The notes beneath the pieces were generated by a model. That model ran no database searches. It worked only from the letters and a program-made list of their open reading frames with translations, and was not told the origin of the DNA. Below are positions 42,806-54,334 of a stretch of 64,000 bases of DNA, piece after piece. A program made the position numbers and the translations under genes. Numbering within the stretch: the first letter of the stretch is position 1; each line of letters begins with the position of its first letter. Source of the DNA: Acanthornis magna (taxonomy: Eukaryota > Chordata > Aves > Passeriformes > Acanthizidae); assembly GCA_036785705.1 (NCBI GenBank), contig JAWUZG010001123.1:202360-266359 (forward strand), in the 5' to 3' direction.

Positions 42806-45800
42806 CTACTGGCCGCTGCCCGCGCTGTCCCCAGGCTCTATATGGCTCCCGTCCTCGGCCCGGCCACGCCGCGCAGTCCCGGGGGTCCCGGCCCGGGGGG
42901 TCCCGGCCTGGGGGGTCCCGGCCTGGGGCGTCCCGTCCCCGGGGGTCCCTGCGGGTGTCACAGCACAGGGGGTGACCGCAGGGCCCCCCGATGTCCCCCG
43001 GTCCCCCCCGGGCCCCCCGAACTCACGGTGGCCGCCCTGGGGCGCGGCCAGCGGGCAGGAGCCGCCGGGGCTGTGGCGGTGCTCGATGTCGCCGCGGGGA
43101 CAGCGGGCGGTGGCCGCCACCTCGTCGTCGTCGTCGCCGCCCTGCGCCTGCTTGCACAGGTGATGCTCCACCATCATCTGCAGCTCTGCCGGGCAGGGAG
43201 CGGCGCTGGGGGGGCGCGGGGGGCCCTGGTGACCGTCCCCACGCTCCCGGCGACACCGCGGCCACCCGAGTGGCCTCGCGGTGGCGTTTGCCAAGCCCGG
43301 AGAGAGGCCAGCGCCGGGGGGTGGCCTCCAGCTGCCCGGCCCCCGCCGTGCCGGGGGGTCTGTCACCCCCTGAACCCCCCCGTGTCCCCCCGTGTCCCCC
43401 CCAAGTACCTTTCATGGTGGGCGTGGTGCGGGAAACCTTCTTCCTCTGCCGGGGGGACATGGCCAGGCCCGACTGCGGGAGAGGGGCACGGGTCAGAGGG
43501 GTCCCCACAGGTCAGAGGGGTTCCCACAGGTTGGGGGTCCCCCGGGGGTCCCTGCAGCTTCCCCGGCAGTGTCACCTACCTTCAGCAGGGGGTTGGGCAG
43601 TCGGTCCTCGTCGATCTCTGGGGGGGCAGAGGGGGGACAGGAGGTCAGCGAGGGGTGGGGGGTCCGTCCTGACCCCCCCGAGGTCAACCCGGCTCCCCCC
43701 CCGCGGTCTGTGTTCCCCGGGGGTGTCACGGGGACAGTCCCACCACCCTACCAGCATTGATACCGCCCCCCCCCCATTGTCATGGTGACCGGGGTCACAC
43801 CCGCCGTGCGGGGGGGGTCTGAGCATCGGGGGGGGGGGTTCCTGAGCATGCCAGGAGTGTCCCTGGGTGGGCTGGGGCCCGAGGTGACACGGGGACACCG
43901 CGAGGACCCACCTGGGGACGATTGGTCGCTGCTCAGCACCAGGTTGGCCGGGGTTGGTCGGCGCCTCCGGATCTGGGGGGGGCACAGGAGAGAATTGGGG
44001 ACCCTCGGCCGTGCCCCGACCCCCCCGAGCCCGCTGGCACCGAGCCCCCGCTGTCCCCGAGCCCGGGGCGGTGGTGGCCCCGCGGGGACAGCGGGAGCCG
44101 GACACACGTGGCTTTTCCATCCCGGAGCTAATTATACCCTGCCGCGGGAAGCGCGTGGGGACAGCGGCGTGGGGACAGCGGCGCGGGGACACCGGCGGGG
44201 CCCTGCCCTTCCTCTGCGGGCGCTGTCCTTGCCCAAGGTCACCTGGAGCCGCTCCGGCCCCGCGGCCCCCCCGCCAGGGCCTTTGGGGGCTGTTGGTGGC
44301 CCCGGGGAGGCTCCGGTGGCCGCGGGGTGGTGGCAGTGGGGACAGCGGTGGCAGTGGGGACAGCGATGGCGGTGGGGGACAGTGATGGCGGTGGGGACAG
44401 CGGTGACCCCGCGCCCCCTTTCCCCGCTGACCCAGTAACTGAGCGGCTCTGAGAAATGAATTTGCCAGCGAGGATTCCCTAATGAGGCGGGCTGCCTAAT
44501 GAGATGCTGATGAGATGCTAATGAGGCGGGCGAGCGGCCGGGAGCCCCCCCCCGCCCCTCCGCACCTCCCCCGGCCCCTGCCCACCCCCCCGGGCCCCCG
44601 GCGCATCCTCCCGTGCCGGCCCCGTTGCCATGGAAACGCGATCTGGATATTAAACGGAGATTAGAGGGAACCGGGAATCGCCGGGAATCGCCGGGAATCG
44701 CCCCGGCCCCGCCGGGGACCCACGGACGAGCCCCTCCACTTTGGGGTGGGGGTCCCACCGCCCCCCCGGCCCTCTCGCGATGGGGCTGGGAGGGTTTGGA
44801 GCCCCCCCCCCCCGGGGCCGGGTCCGGCCCCGCGCCCCCGGGAGGGACCCCCGGATCCGGAGCCCCCCGGGACGCTCCGGCCCCTCCGGAACCACCCGCG
44901 GATGCGAGGGGAGGCCGTGCCCCCCCCGGCGCGACCCCCGGCGCGGGGATGGGGAGGGGACAGCGGTGCCACCTGCTCAAGGTCACCCAGGTGGAGCCGA
45001 GCGCCCCGAGATGAGCCCTCCCCACCATTCCCTGCCCGGATCGGGGGGCCCCGGCGGGCGGGGGGATCCCGGCGGTGCCCGGGGAGGCGATGCGCCGGTC
45101 CCCCCCTCCATCCCTCCCTCTGTCCTCCTTCCTTCCCTCCCTCCCTCCCTCCTCCCTCCCTCCTCCCTCCTCCATCCCCCATCCCTGCCTCCATCCCTCC
45201 ATCCCTGCCTCCCTCCCTCCCGCCTCGGCCGCGCTCTGCTCCCGGCGCTATTTTTAGATCAATCTCCACCATCGATTAAGGAGAGCGGCGGGATCCGGGG
45301 GCAGCCGGGACGGGGCCGGGATCGGCACCGGGAGCGGGGACCGGGCCGGGAGCGGGGGTGGGAGCGGGATGGGGCCGGCTCAGCTCAGCAGGATGGAGCG
45401 AAACCCCCCGGGATGGTCCCCCCGGCCCCGGGGACACGCGCAGGGGGAGTTGGGGACACCGGCAGAGGTGCAGGACAAAGCCCCGGGCCAGGCCTGGCAC
45501 CCACGGGGGCACCCAGGGGGACAAACCCAGGGGGTAGCAGGGGGGGCACCCACGGGGGTCTCAGCAGAGATGGGGGTCAGGGAGCTGCGGGACCTGTGGG
45601 GACACGGGGGCAGTGGGGACAAGGTCCTTCGAGAGGGTGGGGCTAGACACGTTTGGGGACAACCCTGCAGCACACGGGGACACCTTGGTGTCACCCAGCG
45701 AGAGGCGACACGGCCGAGCCCCCCATCAATGTGAGGGGAGCCCCCTCAGGGACACCCCAAAAAGAGGAGCGGGGAAAGGACATCAGCAGTGTCACCTGCT

Positions 45801-46883
45801 GCCACCTCACGGGGCCCATGTCACCCCCAGCTCAGGGCCCTGAGAGGCGCTGGGTGAGACCCCCCGGGAGGGGAAACTGAGGCAGGGCTGGCAGGGGGTT
45901 CCCGGGGCAGGGCCGTGCCCGAGCCCCCGGACCCGGCTGTGACGGGGACTGGGCTGAGGGTGTCCCTCGCTGGGTGCTGGGGGGTCGTGCCCCCCCCAGC
46001 AGCCCCCAACTCTCCTGGGGACCCCCAACTCTCCCCCTCGCTCCTGGGGACCCCGCGCTGCTGCCACCGAGTCGGGTGGTGGCCCCAGACGGCCACACTC
46101 AGTGACAGTGCCACACTAGCCCCCGCTCCGCTGGCACCGGGGGGGTCCTCGCCCACCATCCCCAGGACCCCCAGCTGGGGGGACGCGGCTGGGCCCCCCC
46201 TCCTCCTCATCCCCCTCAAGCCCCCGCGGGCGATGACGGGGCCGCGGTGGGGCCGGGGGTCCCCCCAGAGCCCCCTTGTCCCCTGCAGCCGCCGGGGCTG
46301 GAGGCGCAGCGGGGCCGGGGGAGGTGGCGGGGAGGGGGTCGCGGTGCCCGGGGGTCCCCGGCCGTGTCCCCACGCGGGGTCAGCGAGAGCCCGGGGCTGT
46401 TGCGGGACGGACTCTGGCGGGAGCAGGGGCTGGGCAAGGGCTGGAGGGGCCGGGGGGACCCGGGGGGGCCTCGGGCCCGGCCCCCACCCCGGGGTGGCCC
46501 CGGTGGCGTCGCGCGGAGCCGGCACATGGCCCTGGCACTGCCACCCCCCACCCCGCGGCCCCGCGGGGCTCTGGGGACAGCGGGGGCCGCTCTGCGCGGG
46601 TGGCTCCGCCACCGGGGGCTGCCCGGCCCTGGCACCGCTGTCCCCGCGTCACCCCCCGCCGCAGCGGTGCCACCCCCGGCCCGCGCTCCGTGCCCCCCGC
46701 CCGGGCCGTGCCCCCGCCGTGCCCGCAGCCCCCCGGAGCCCCCCCGGCTCGCTCCGCCGCCCAGCCCCGCGGCCCCCCCGGGGACCCCCGGTGCCCCCGC
46801 ACCTGCTCGGCCGCCTCCGGGTCCAGGTGCGGCTCCAGCAGCGGGACGGTGAACTGGATCTTGCGGGGGCTGTTGGGCTCCAT
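42806..46883 (-). CDS. PPP1R1A: Protein phosphatase 1 regulatory inhibitor subunit 1A (inhibitor-1)
   Basis: PKA-activated inhibitor of protein phosphatase 1. Coding exons on minus: 46883-46803, 43972-43912, 43617-43580, 43472-43409, 43185-43027 and 42948-42806, giving 181 residues (171 in human). MEPNSPRKIQFTVPLLEPHL carries the PP1-docking KIQF motif. IRRRRPTPANLVLSSDQSSP holds the Arg-rich PKA site whose Thr is the inhibitory phosphothreonine (Thr35 in mammals). EIDEDRLPNP, LAMSPRQRKKVSRTTPTMK and ELQMMVEHHL match the family. The last exon adds GTPQAG/GTPRAG repeats and ends SHIEPGDSAGSGQ, resembling the mammalian THIPPLDSKGANSV end. The exon 5/6 intron (43026-42949) has good donor and acceptor sites but a length divisible by three, so retention would also stay open. 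TAG is followed at once by GTACGG, a donor-like string. Confidence 0.93.
44480..44637. promoter_or_regulatory. Candidate enhancer in PPP1R1A intron 1: TAATGAG cluster and X-box-like site
   Basis: Three TAATGAG homeodomain-type sites (44480-44486, 44497-44503, 44519-44525) with CTGATGAG between them, in an A/T-richer island inside a very GC-rich intron. About 100 bp on is GTTGCCATGGAAAC (44624-44637), one base off an RFX X-box palindrome, followed by TGGATATTAAACGGAGATTA. Confidence 0.4.
44977..45280. promoter_or_regulatory. Candidate enhancer in PPP1R1A intron 1: ERR/SF-1 and MEF2 sites
   Basis: TCAAGGTCA at 44977-44985 is a full ERR/SF-1 half-site. CTATTTTTAG at 45248-45257 is a perfect MEF2 site, followed by ATCAATCTCCACC and ATCGATTAAGG. 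A related CCAAGGTCACCTGGAGCCG lies near 44233. The two groups are separated by the simple repeat at 45095-45225. Confidence 0.4.
45095..45225. repeat. (CCTCCCTCCATCC)n simple repeat
   Basis: Polypyrimidine CCTCCCTCC/CATCCCTGCCT run. Confidence 0.9.
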
Positions 46884-47019
46884 CGCGGGCGCGGCGCTCC
46901 GGCGGCTCCGGCGGCTCCGAGCGGCCCCGCCCCTGCCGCGCCCCTGCCACGCCCCGCCGAGGCCCCGCCCACCGCCCCGCCCCGCCCCGGGCCCCGCGCG
47001 AGGAGGGACCGTGGGACAC

Positions 47020-47480
47020 GGGGATGGACACCGGGACACGGGGACAGGGCTTGGGACAGCGCGACAGACACGGGTCAGACACGGGGACACGGGGACAGAC
47101 ATGGGGACACAGGGACGGACATGGGGACACGAGGATGGACACATGGACAGAGTCAGGAGTGAGGGACAGAGCTTAGGACATTGTGACAGACACAGGGACA
47201 CAGGAATGGACACAGAGCTGGGACATGGGGACAGAGCTGGGACACAGGGACAGACACAGGGACACAGGGACAGACACACGGACACAAAGCTGGGCACAGG
47301 AGCAGAGCTGGGACACAAGGACGGAGCCAGGGACACAGGGACAGACACAGAGGGGGACTCTGGGACACAGGGACAGGAAAACAGCCTCAAGGACGGGCTC
47401 GGGGACACTGGGACAGACACGGGGACAGACACCGGGACACGAGGATGGACACACGGACCCTAGGACACACACACAGACCG
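47020..47480. repeat. GGGACACAGGGACAGACACA minisatellite
   Basis: Purine-rich degenerate units of GGGACANGGGGACAGACACR and GAGCTGGGACACAGGGAC. Confidence 0.9.
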
Positions 47481-48659
47481 TGGAAGGGACATGGGGACAG
47501 GGACACTCCCCACAGGACACCCCACCTGTCAGAGCCTCCAGGAGAGACAGGGACAGTGACGCAGGCCGGGACAGCGACAGCGACAGCGACAGACCCCCCC
47601 ACCGCAGTCAGGGTGGGGCAAAGCCCAGCATTGACTTTCCCCCCTCGGCCTCCAGGACACGGGGACAGCGACAGCGCTTGGGGACTGTCCCAGCAGGGCC
47701 TGGACACCCGGGGGACTCCCCAGAAAAACCCCTTAAAATGGAAGATTTAGGATTGGGGGGGCACAGGGCTGGGTGGGGGCGTCCCCATCCCCCCGCCCCG
47801 CGTATGTTGTGTCCCCACACCCCCCGCCCCCCCCCCCCCAGTGACGCCCCCCGGTGTTCGGGGTGGGGCGCGGGGGCTGCGGGCTCGGGGGGGTGCGGGG
47901 CCGGGCTCGGGGGGGGTTTCGGGACCGGGCCCCCCCGCCGCAGCCATGAGTGCGTGTCCCATCACTTATTCATGGAGCCGGGAGCCCGGGCGGCTGCCGG
48001 GATCTGCCGGCAGGAATCCGCTAAGTAGGTCAGGCGGGGGGGGGCCGGGGGGGCCGCCCGAGCCCCGCCGTGCCCCTGCCGTGCCCCCCGACAGCACCGG
48101 GGGTCCCGGGGGGGGTCCCGGGGCAGCGCTGGGGGGGGACACGGGCAGCCCGTGGGTGCCGGGGGTCGGGACAAAAGTGCTGGTGGCTCTGGGGGGGGGC
48201 AGAGGGGGCGTCCCCAGCTCTGAGCAGGGGGAAAGCCCCCCCCAAAACCCTGTGTGACGCCCCCAGCCCCATCTCGAGGCTCCCCGGGGTCTCGGGAATT
48301 ATTGGTGGGAAAGGCGTGGGCTGGGGAACTGCCGTGCCCCCCCTGAGCCCCCCCCGCAGGCCCCCGGCCCCGTGCCCCCCCTGCGCTTCCCGAGGGAATG
48401 GTGGGATGGGAATGGGATTGAGGGAAACACTGGGGGGGGGTTGTGGCTAAACTGGGAGCCCCCCGGCAGCTGTCACGGCTGGGAATGTCACTATCCAGGC
48501 CCTGGTGGCATTGCAGGTCCCTCGGCCGTGCCACAGCACGGGGACAGGCTTGGGGACATGCTTGGGGACAGCTGGGTGCGGGATGTGACAGGGCTGGTCT
48601 CAGCCCCACCCCGGAGCGGGGCCAGCGAGGGGCGAGGCCGGAGGGATCTGTCCAGGGCT

Positions 48660-48905
48660 GTGTCCATCCCCCCCCAGGGATGTGTCCATCCCTCCCGGGG
48701 ATGTGTCCATCCTTCCCGGGGTTGTGTCCATCCCTCCCGGGGATGTGTCCATCCTTCCCGGGGATGTGTCCATCCCTCCCGGGGTTGTGTCCATCCTTCC
48801 CGGGGTTGTGTCCATCCCTCCCGGGGATGTGTCCATCCCTCCCCAGGGATGTGTCTGTCCTTCCAGGGGTGTTCCTGTCCTTCCCAGGGTTGTGTCCATC
48901 CTTCT
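48660..48905. repeat. GATGTGTCCATCCCTCCCGGG minisatellite
   Basis: About twelve ~21 bp units of GGATGTGTCCATCCYTCCCGG with GGTTGTG variants. Confidence 0.95.
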
Positions 48906-50851
48906 CGGGGGTATTCCCATCCTTCCCGATTCCTTGGGCCCCCCCGCCCGGGCCGGGCTGAGGGAACGCTTAATTCGGGGCTTTATCCACAAACACTCCC
49001 GGGCTAAAAATATCCCGGCGGAGCGGGCGCGGCGTTCCCGGCCCGGAGCTTCCTTGCCTTTTTTGACGGGATCGCGGCTGGGGCAGCGCCTGGGGCTCCC
49101 GGTCACTGTCACTGCTGGGACCTGGCTCCTGGGGACACAACCCCAGGGACCCAGGCCCCAGGCTCCTGGGGGATTCAGCTCCTGGGGTCCCCAACTCCTG
49201 GGAATTCCAGCTCCTGGGGGACCCCTCGGGATGGATGAAGGACCAGGGATGGCACCGCAGTGGCTGTGAGGTGAGTGCTGTCCCCGAGTTGAGGATGTCC
49301 CTGTCACCCTGCGCTGTCACCCCTGGAGGTGCTGGAGAGTGGGATTGGAAATGCCATCCCAGCCTGGAAAACAACTCCTGGGGAAAACAGCCCCCAAACC
49401 TGGGGTGACTTCAGCATCACCTCCTTGCCACCCCTCAAACCCATGTGGCTTCACTGTCACCCCACGATGCCACTCCAGGCAGAGGTTTTGTCCCCCCATG
49501 GTGGCCCCCTGGCCAGCGGGGGACACCACACAGGTTGGGGACCCCTCGGGAGGTGGCGGGGGGGGTGCCCGGGCCATTCTCAACCCCGGCTGGCATCGCA
49601 CGGAGCTTATCCCGTGGCAGTGGCGGATGTGGGGCAACGTTTGAGGTTTGGGTTGTTGATTGTTTTTAATTTCCTCTTCCAGGCCGATGAGTTTCCTCCC
49701 GCTCTGCTGACGACGGATGGGGGCCGGGCGCGGCGCCGGGGGGGCAGGAGGCCGCTGCCCACGGGCCCTGGCCGGACCTAGGGAGCTGCCCACCTGCCCC
49801 CCGTGCCGGTCAGTGCGGGGGGATTTGGGATTTTGGGATGGGGGGGCTGCGGGGATGGAGGGAAGGGCAGCAGGAGCAGATGGCGTTGGGGTTGGGCGTG
49901 AAGGGACAGGGCCAGGGGGTGATGGGGACACCGCGAGAGGCGATTCCGGTGCCTGGAGCCGATGGGAACTCAGCGGGATGGGGAGAGGAGCGAGGAGCAG
50001 GGGGGATGGGGGAGTGAAGGAGATGGGGCTGGGGGGCTCTGGGACACGAGCCCTGGTGGGGACCCCCACCCACACTCCCTGTGCCGGGCTCAGCTGGGGG
50101 GCAGGATGGACACGGGGGGGTCACGGCGTCCCCCGGGCCCGGGGACCCCGAGGGGCTGGCATGGGGACCCCGAGGGGGCTCGGCCACGTGCGCTGGGTGC
50201 GGGGGGTGGCTTGGATGAGGAGCCCCCCAGGGCCCGCGGTCCCCCAGGGTGGCACTGGAGGTGACGCCCCAGCCCCGAGCGTGACGGGGGCCGGGCTGGT
50301 CCTGCCGGGGGCTTCGCCCCATGCCGGAGCCTTCCCGGCGGGAGGGGAGCGGGGATGGGCCGGGGGTCCCCTCTGTGCCGGGGGGGCCGCGGGGCGGGCG
50401 AGGGGCGTCCCTCCCCCCGGGGACCGCTGCACCGTGCTCGGGTGACGGCCGGACCGGGACATTCCCGAGGGACATCCCCAAGGGACATTCTCTCCCCGTG
50501 GGAGCAGCGGCGGAGGGGAGCTCCGGGCGATCGCATCCCCCGCCCCGCGTGGGACAGCTCCGCGCTTATCTCGGCCCTGCAGCTCTTCCGCCGCTCCGGG
50601 CCCGTCCCACTCCGCCCCTCGGCGCCCACTGGCACCCGGGAAAGCGCCTGGGAGGGGGCAGAGCACCCCTGGGATGTCCCGAGACCACCCTGGGGTGCCC
50701 CAGACCACCCTGGACTGCGCAGAGCCCACCCTGCCCCTGCCCGCCGAACCCTTAGGGGCTCCCCCACCCCCTGGGCAGGAGCTGCAGGAGCCCCCCCGCC
50801 CCTCACGTCCCTCCTCCTGTCCCCGCAGGGAGCCCCCCGGACCCCCCGGCC

Positions 50852-53800
50852 ATGGAGGGACCCTCGGTGCTCAGCCCCTCGTCGTGGCAGAAGCGTCGCG
50901 CGTGGGCCCGGCAGAGCCGGGGCTGGCGCAGCCCCGCGCCCGAGGGGGAGCAGCAGCAGGAGGAGGAGGAGGAGGAGGAGGAGGAGGAGGAGACAGCGGC
51001 CGCTGTCCCCTGGGACGTCCCGGAGCCGCCACCACACCTGGACGAAGTTGTCCTCGAAGGTCAGGGGCGCCGTGGGGCGCGGGAGGGACCCCCGGGCCGG
51101 GTCCCCTCACGGGCGTTTGTGTCCCCCCAGGAAGCCCCTGCAGCAAGATCCAGACGTGGCTGCAGGACTGCGGGTGAGGGGGGCGGGTGGGGGTCACCCG
51201 GGGCTCACCCCCCCTTGCCAGGGGATTTGGGGCGGGGGGCGAGGCTCTGGCTCGGCCCTTCCTGGAATTGCACATGGAGGGGGGTGGGACGGTGACATGT
51301 GACCCCCTCCGTGACACCCGCGGCTCTGTCGCACACCCGGAGCCCCAGGGATGTCCCCAGGGCTGGGGTGGGGTGGTGCCACCTTCCCCCTGCACTGCCT
51401 TGGGGTCTCCAGGGTCTCACGGGGATCTGCCATGGAGACCCCGTCCTGAGGGCCCCCAAAAAGGGCACAGCCACCCTGTCCCTGCCTGTCCCCTGCGTGT
51501 CCCTGTCCCCAGCACCCACCCCGCCATGCTCCGCCCTCCCGTCCCACCCCCGCCCCCGGGATGGGCTCAGGGGTCGGAGGTCAGAGGTCGGAGGTCAGGG
51601 GCCGTGACCGGGGCCGTGCTCTGGCGCAGGGCGGCGGCGCTGGAGGAGCTGGCATTGCCAGGACCTTGCGGTACGTCGCCTTTGTCCCCCCTCGGTGTCC
51701 CCAAGGGCCACCCAGCCACGTGCGAGGTGCGGAGCGGTGGCTGGGGGGTGCTCGGGGGTGTCCCAGGATGTCCCCTCCCTCTCTCTCAGTGTGTGGCAGC
51801 TGCGGGACGAGCTTCGAGGACGACCTGAGCCTGGGAGCTGAAGGTAGCGGCCACCCCTGGCGGTCACTGCCACCCCCCGAGGAGGCAGCAGGGTGGTGGC
51901 CCTGTGACAAGAGTAGGACATGTCCCCAAAGCACCCCGGCTCACCCCCTGTTGTCACTCGCTCCCTTTTCCCAGCTCTTCTGCTCCCGGGGAGTCACAAA
52001 TCCGCGGGCAGGTGAGATTTGGGGCTGCGGGGGAGGCTGGCGGGGCGGGGGAGGGACACTGTCCCCGTGCGTCCCGCTGGCAGTGTCCCCTCCCCGCTGG
52101 CAGCGTCCCCTCCCCGCGCAGGGCTCCGCGGGACCGGCGGCTCAGCCCTGGGCACAGTATGGCCTCCAGTGTCCCCTCCAGTGTCCCCTCCAGCCTCGCC
52201 ACCAGCTCCAGGTAGGGGCTGGGGGGGGCTCGGGGGGCCGAGGTCACCTTGGTGCCACCCCCGCGGGGCTGAGGCGGCGCTGTCCCCTCGCGCAGCCTGT
52301 CCGAGGTGCTGGCGTGGTGGCACTCGGACGCCGAAGAGATCCTGCACAACCTGGGCTTCGTGGGGACCGACCCGGGGGTCGCGTCCCGTGTCCCCCCCCG
52401 CTTCTTCTCGGCCCCGTCCCGCGCCTGCGGCATCGACCTGGGGCTGTTCCTGCGGGCGCAGCTGCAGCGCCTGGAGATGGAGGACCCCTGCCTGCTGCTG
52501 GCCAGTGCGTGTCACCGCTGTCCCCGGGGTCCCCGAGCCACCGGCGGCTCCTTGGGGGGGGTGGGAAATCGCTCCAGTGCCTCAGTTTCCCCAGGCGGCA
52601 GTTGGGGTATGGTTCCCAGCCCCCCCCCCCGAGCCCCCTGACCCCCCCATGTCGCCCCCAGGTCGCTTCCAGCAGGTCCAGGCCCTGGCTGCCACCGCCG
52701 ACGCTTTCTTCTGCCTCTACTCCTACGTGTCGCGGACCCCCCTGCAGCGCATGGCCCCGCGCCGGCCCTGTCGCGACATCCCTCGCGACAGTCCCGAGCT
52801 CCGCGGGGCCCGGCCCGGCCCCGCCCCGCCCGGGGAGAGGCTGAAGCGCGCCGTGTCCTCGCTGTGCCTCTACACGGGCGGGGACGGGGACACCCCGCGG
52901 GGGTCCCAAGGGGCCACCCCCGGCCCCCCCAGCGCCCCGGGGACGGGGGGGCTTGGGAAGGACCCGGGCGGTGCCCCTGAGGGTGACACGGGGACAGTGC
53001 AGCGGGGACAGCCCCCGAGGCCAACCCCTGTGGGGACACCGGCGGGGACAGCCTGGGGACACCCGGGGCGGTCCTGTCCCCATGGCGGGAGGGTCTGGGG
53101 GCCCGGGGGGGCTCCGTGCCCTGCCGGAGCAGCACAGAGGGACACGAGTGACCCGCAGCTGGGCACCGCCGCCCCGAGGGCCAATGTCACCGTGTCCCCC
53201 ACGCTCGGGGCCCTGTCCCTGCACGCCCGCAGGGTGGGGGTCACCCTCGAGCGGCCGGCGGGGCTGGGACCCCCGGGGGACTCCGGCCTGGGCTGCGGGT
53301 GCCACCCGGCTGCCCCCGCAGGGGCTGGAGGCCACCGCGCTGGGCTGCGGGGGGGTCCCCCGGGGCTGCAGCCCCCCGGGAGGGTCCCCTCGCCCCTCGG
53401 CCCCCCAGGAGCGGCGGAGTCCTTCGAGCTGGAGGAGGTGAGGAGGAGGAGGAGGAAGGAGGAAGGGCCCCCCTGGCCGGAGGGGGAAGGAGCTGGAGCG
53501 GGAAATGTCCCCGGAGCTTGCCAGGCTTTTAAGGTTTAAATGATTCAGAACCTCGGGCGGAGCCGAGCCCGGGGGGAGCAGGGTCACCTCCTCCCCCCCC
53601 CGCGGGCACAGACACGCACCGGCCGGGCCGGGTCACGCGTGGGGACACGAGGGACACGCGGGGGCGGTGACACACCTCTGTCGCGGCAGCGGTGACACGC
53701 TCAGCCCCGCACCAATCCCCCGCAGGTGCTGAGCGAGGAGGAGGAGGAAGAGGATGATGAGGATGATGATGGTGATGAGGATGACGATGATGATGAGGAT

Positions 53801-54069
53801 GAGGATGATGACGATGATGATGAGGATGCCCCTGGAGAAGCCTCCCAGTCCCCCCGTGCCTCCAGCAGGACCCGAAGGAGTGAGTTGGGGTCCCCACCCT
53901 CCTGGGGGACACGGGCTGCCCGCTGCCAGCGTGTCCCCGCCATGTCCCCACCGTGTCCCCTGCAGGCTCCATGCTCCACGGGCGATCCGACAGCAGCGGC
54001 TTCGGGGACGAGCTGCTCCCCGGCCTGGCACCCCCGGCCCGGCCCCGCGGCCCCGACTGGCTGACCTGA
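50852..54069 (+). CDS. TESPA1: Thymocyte-expressed positive-selection-associated protein 1
   Basis: ITPRID-family cytoplasmic protein that links T-cell receptor signalling to IP3 receptors in thymocyte selection. Coding exons: 50852-51059, 51131-51173, 51630-51670, 51790-51843, 51975-52011, 52122-52211, 52296-52504, 52662-53437, 53726-53879, 53966-54069; all phases join, giving 571 residues (about 521 in human). The start lies 23 nt into an exon that opens after an acceptor at 50828, so a non-coding exon must be upstream. Family blocks: SVLSPSSWQKRRAWARQSR, KIQTWLQDCG, CGTSFEDDLSLGAE, the core FFSAPSRACGIDLGLFLRAQ plus QLQRLEMEDPCLLLASRFQQ and TADAFFCLYSYVSRTPLQ, RLKRAVSSLCLYT, SFELEEV, and GRSDSSGFGDELLPG near the C-terminus. 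Poly-Glu near residue 35 and a long Asp/Glu run in exon 9 are simple-repeat expansions. The long exon 8 linker is poorly conserved. Confidence 0.93.
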
Positions 54070-54328
54070 GGCCACCTCAGGGAGATGTGGGGCCACGGCC
54101 GGGTGTCCCAGGGACATTTTGGACACGCGTGTGGCACATGTGTGTGTGTGTGTCTGTGTGTGTGGGTGGATGCACGTGTGGGTGTGTGGCACAGAAAAAC
54201 TTCTGGACTCAGGATTTTGCCCCATTTTTTGTCCCCCGGGGGCTGCAGCGGGGACGTGTCCCCAGCCCTTGGGGACGTCACTTGCACTTTGGCCACGTTG
54301 GTAACACTATGGGGGGGGGTGGGGACAC

Positions 54329-54334
54329 AATAAA
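54329..54334 (+). terminator. TESPA1: TESPA1 poly(A) signal AATAAA
   Basis: Canonical AATAAA 260 bp past the stop, in ACACAATAAAGTTCCC. The short UTR includes a TGTGTG run near 54140-54170. Confidence 0.85.

Larger units (their letters stand above)
46884..50828. other. PPP1R1A-TESPA1 intergenic region
   Basis: CpG-rich PPP1R1A 5' flank to about 47.0 kb, then the GACACAGGGACAGA array. A short unique island at about 47940-48030 is bounded by CCGCCGCAG and TAGGTCAGG. A 21-36 bp repeat lies at 48660-48905, followed by A/T-richer unique sequence at 48960-49090 and 49630-49700, the latter ending in a strong polypyrimidine-CAG at about 49681. One or more non-coding TESPA1 5' exons could lie here. 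I see no coding exon of a known family. Confidence 0.55.
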
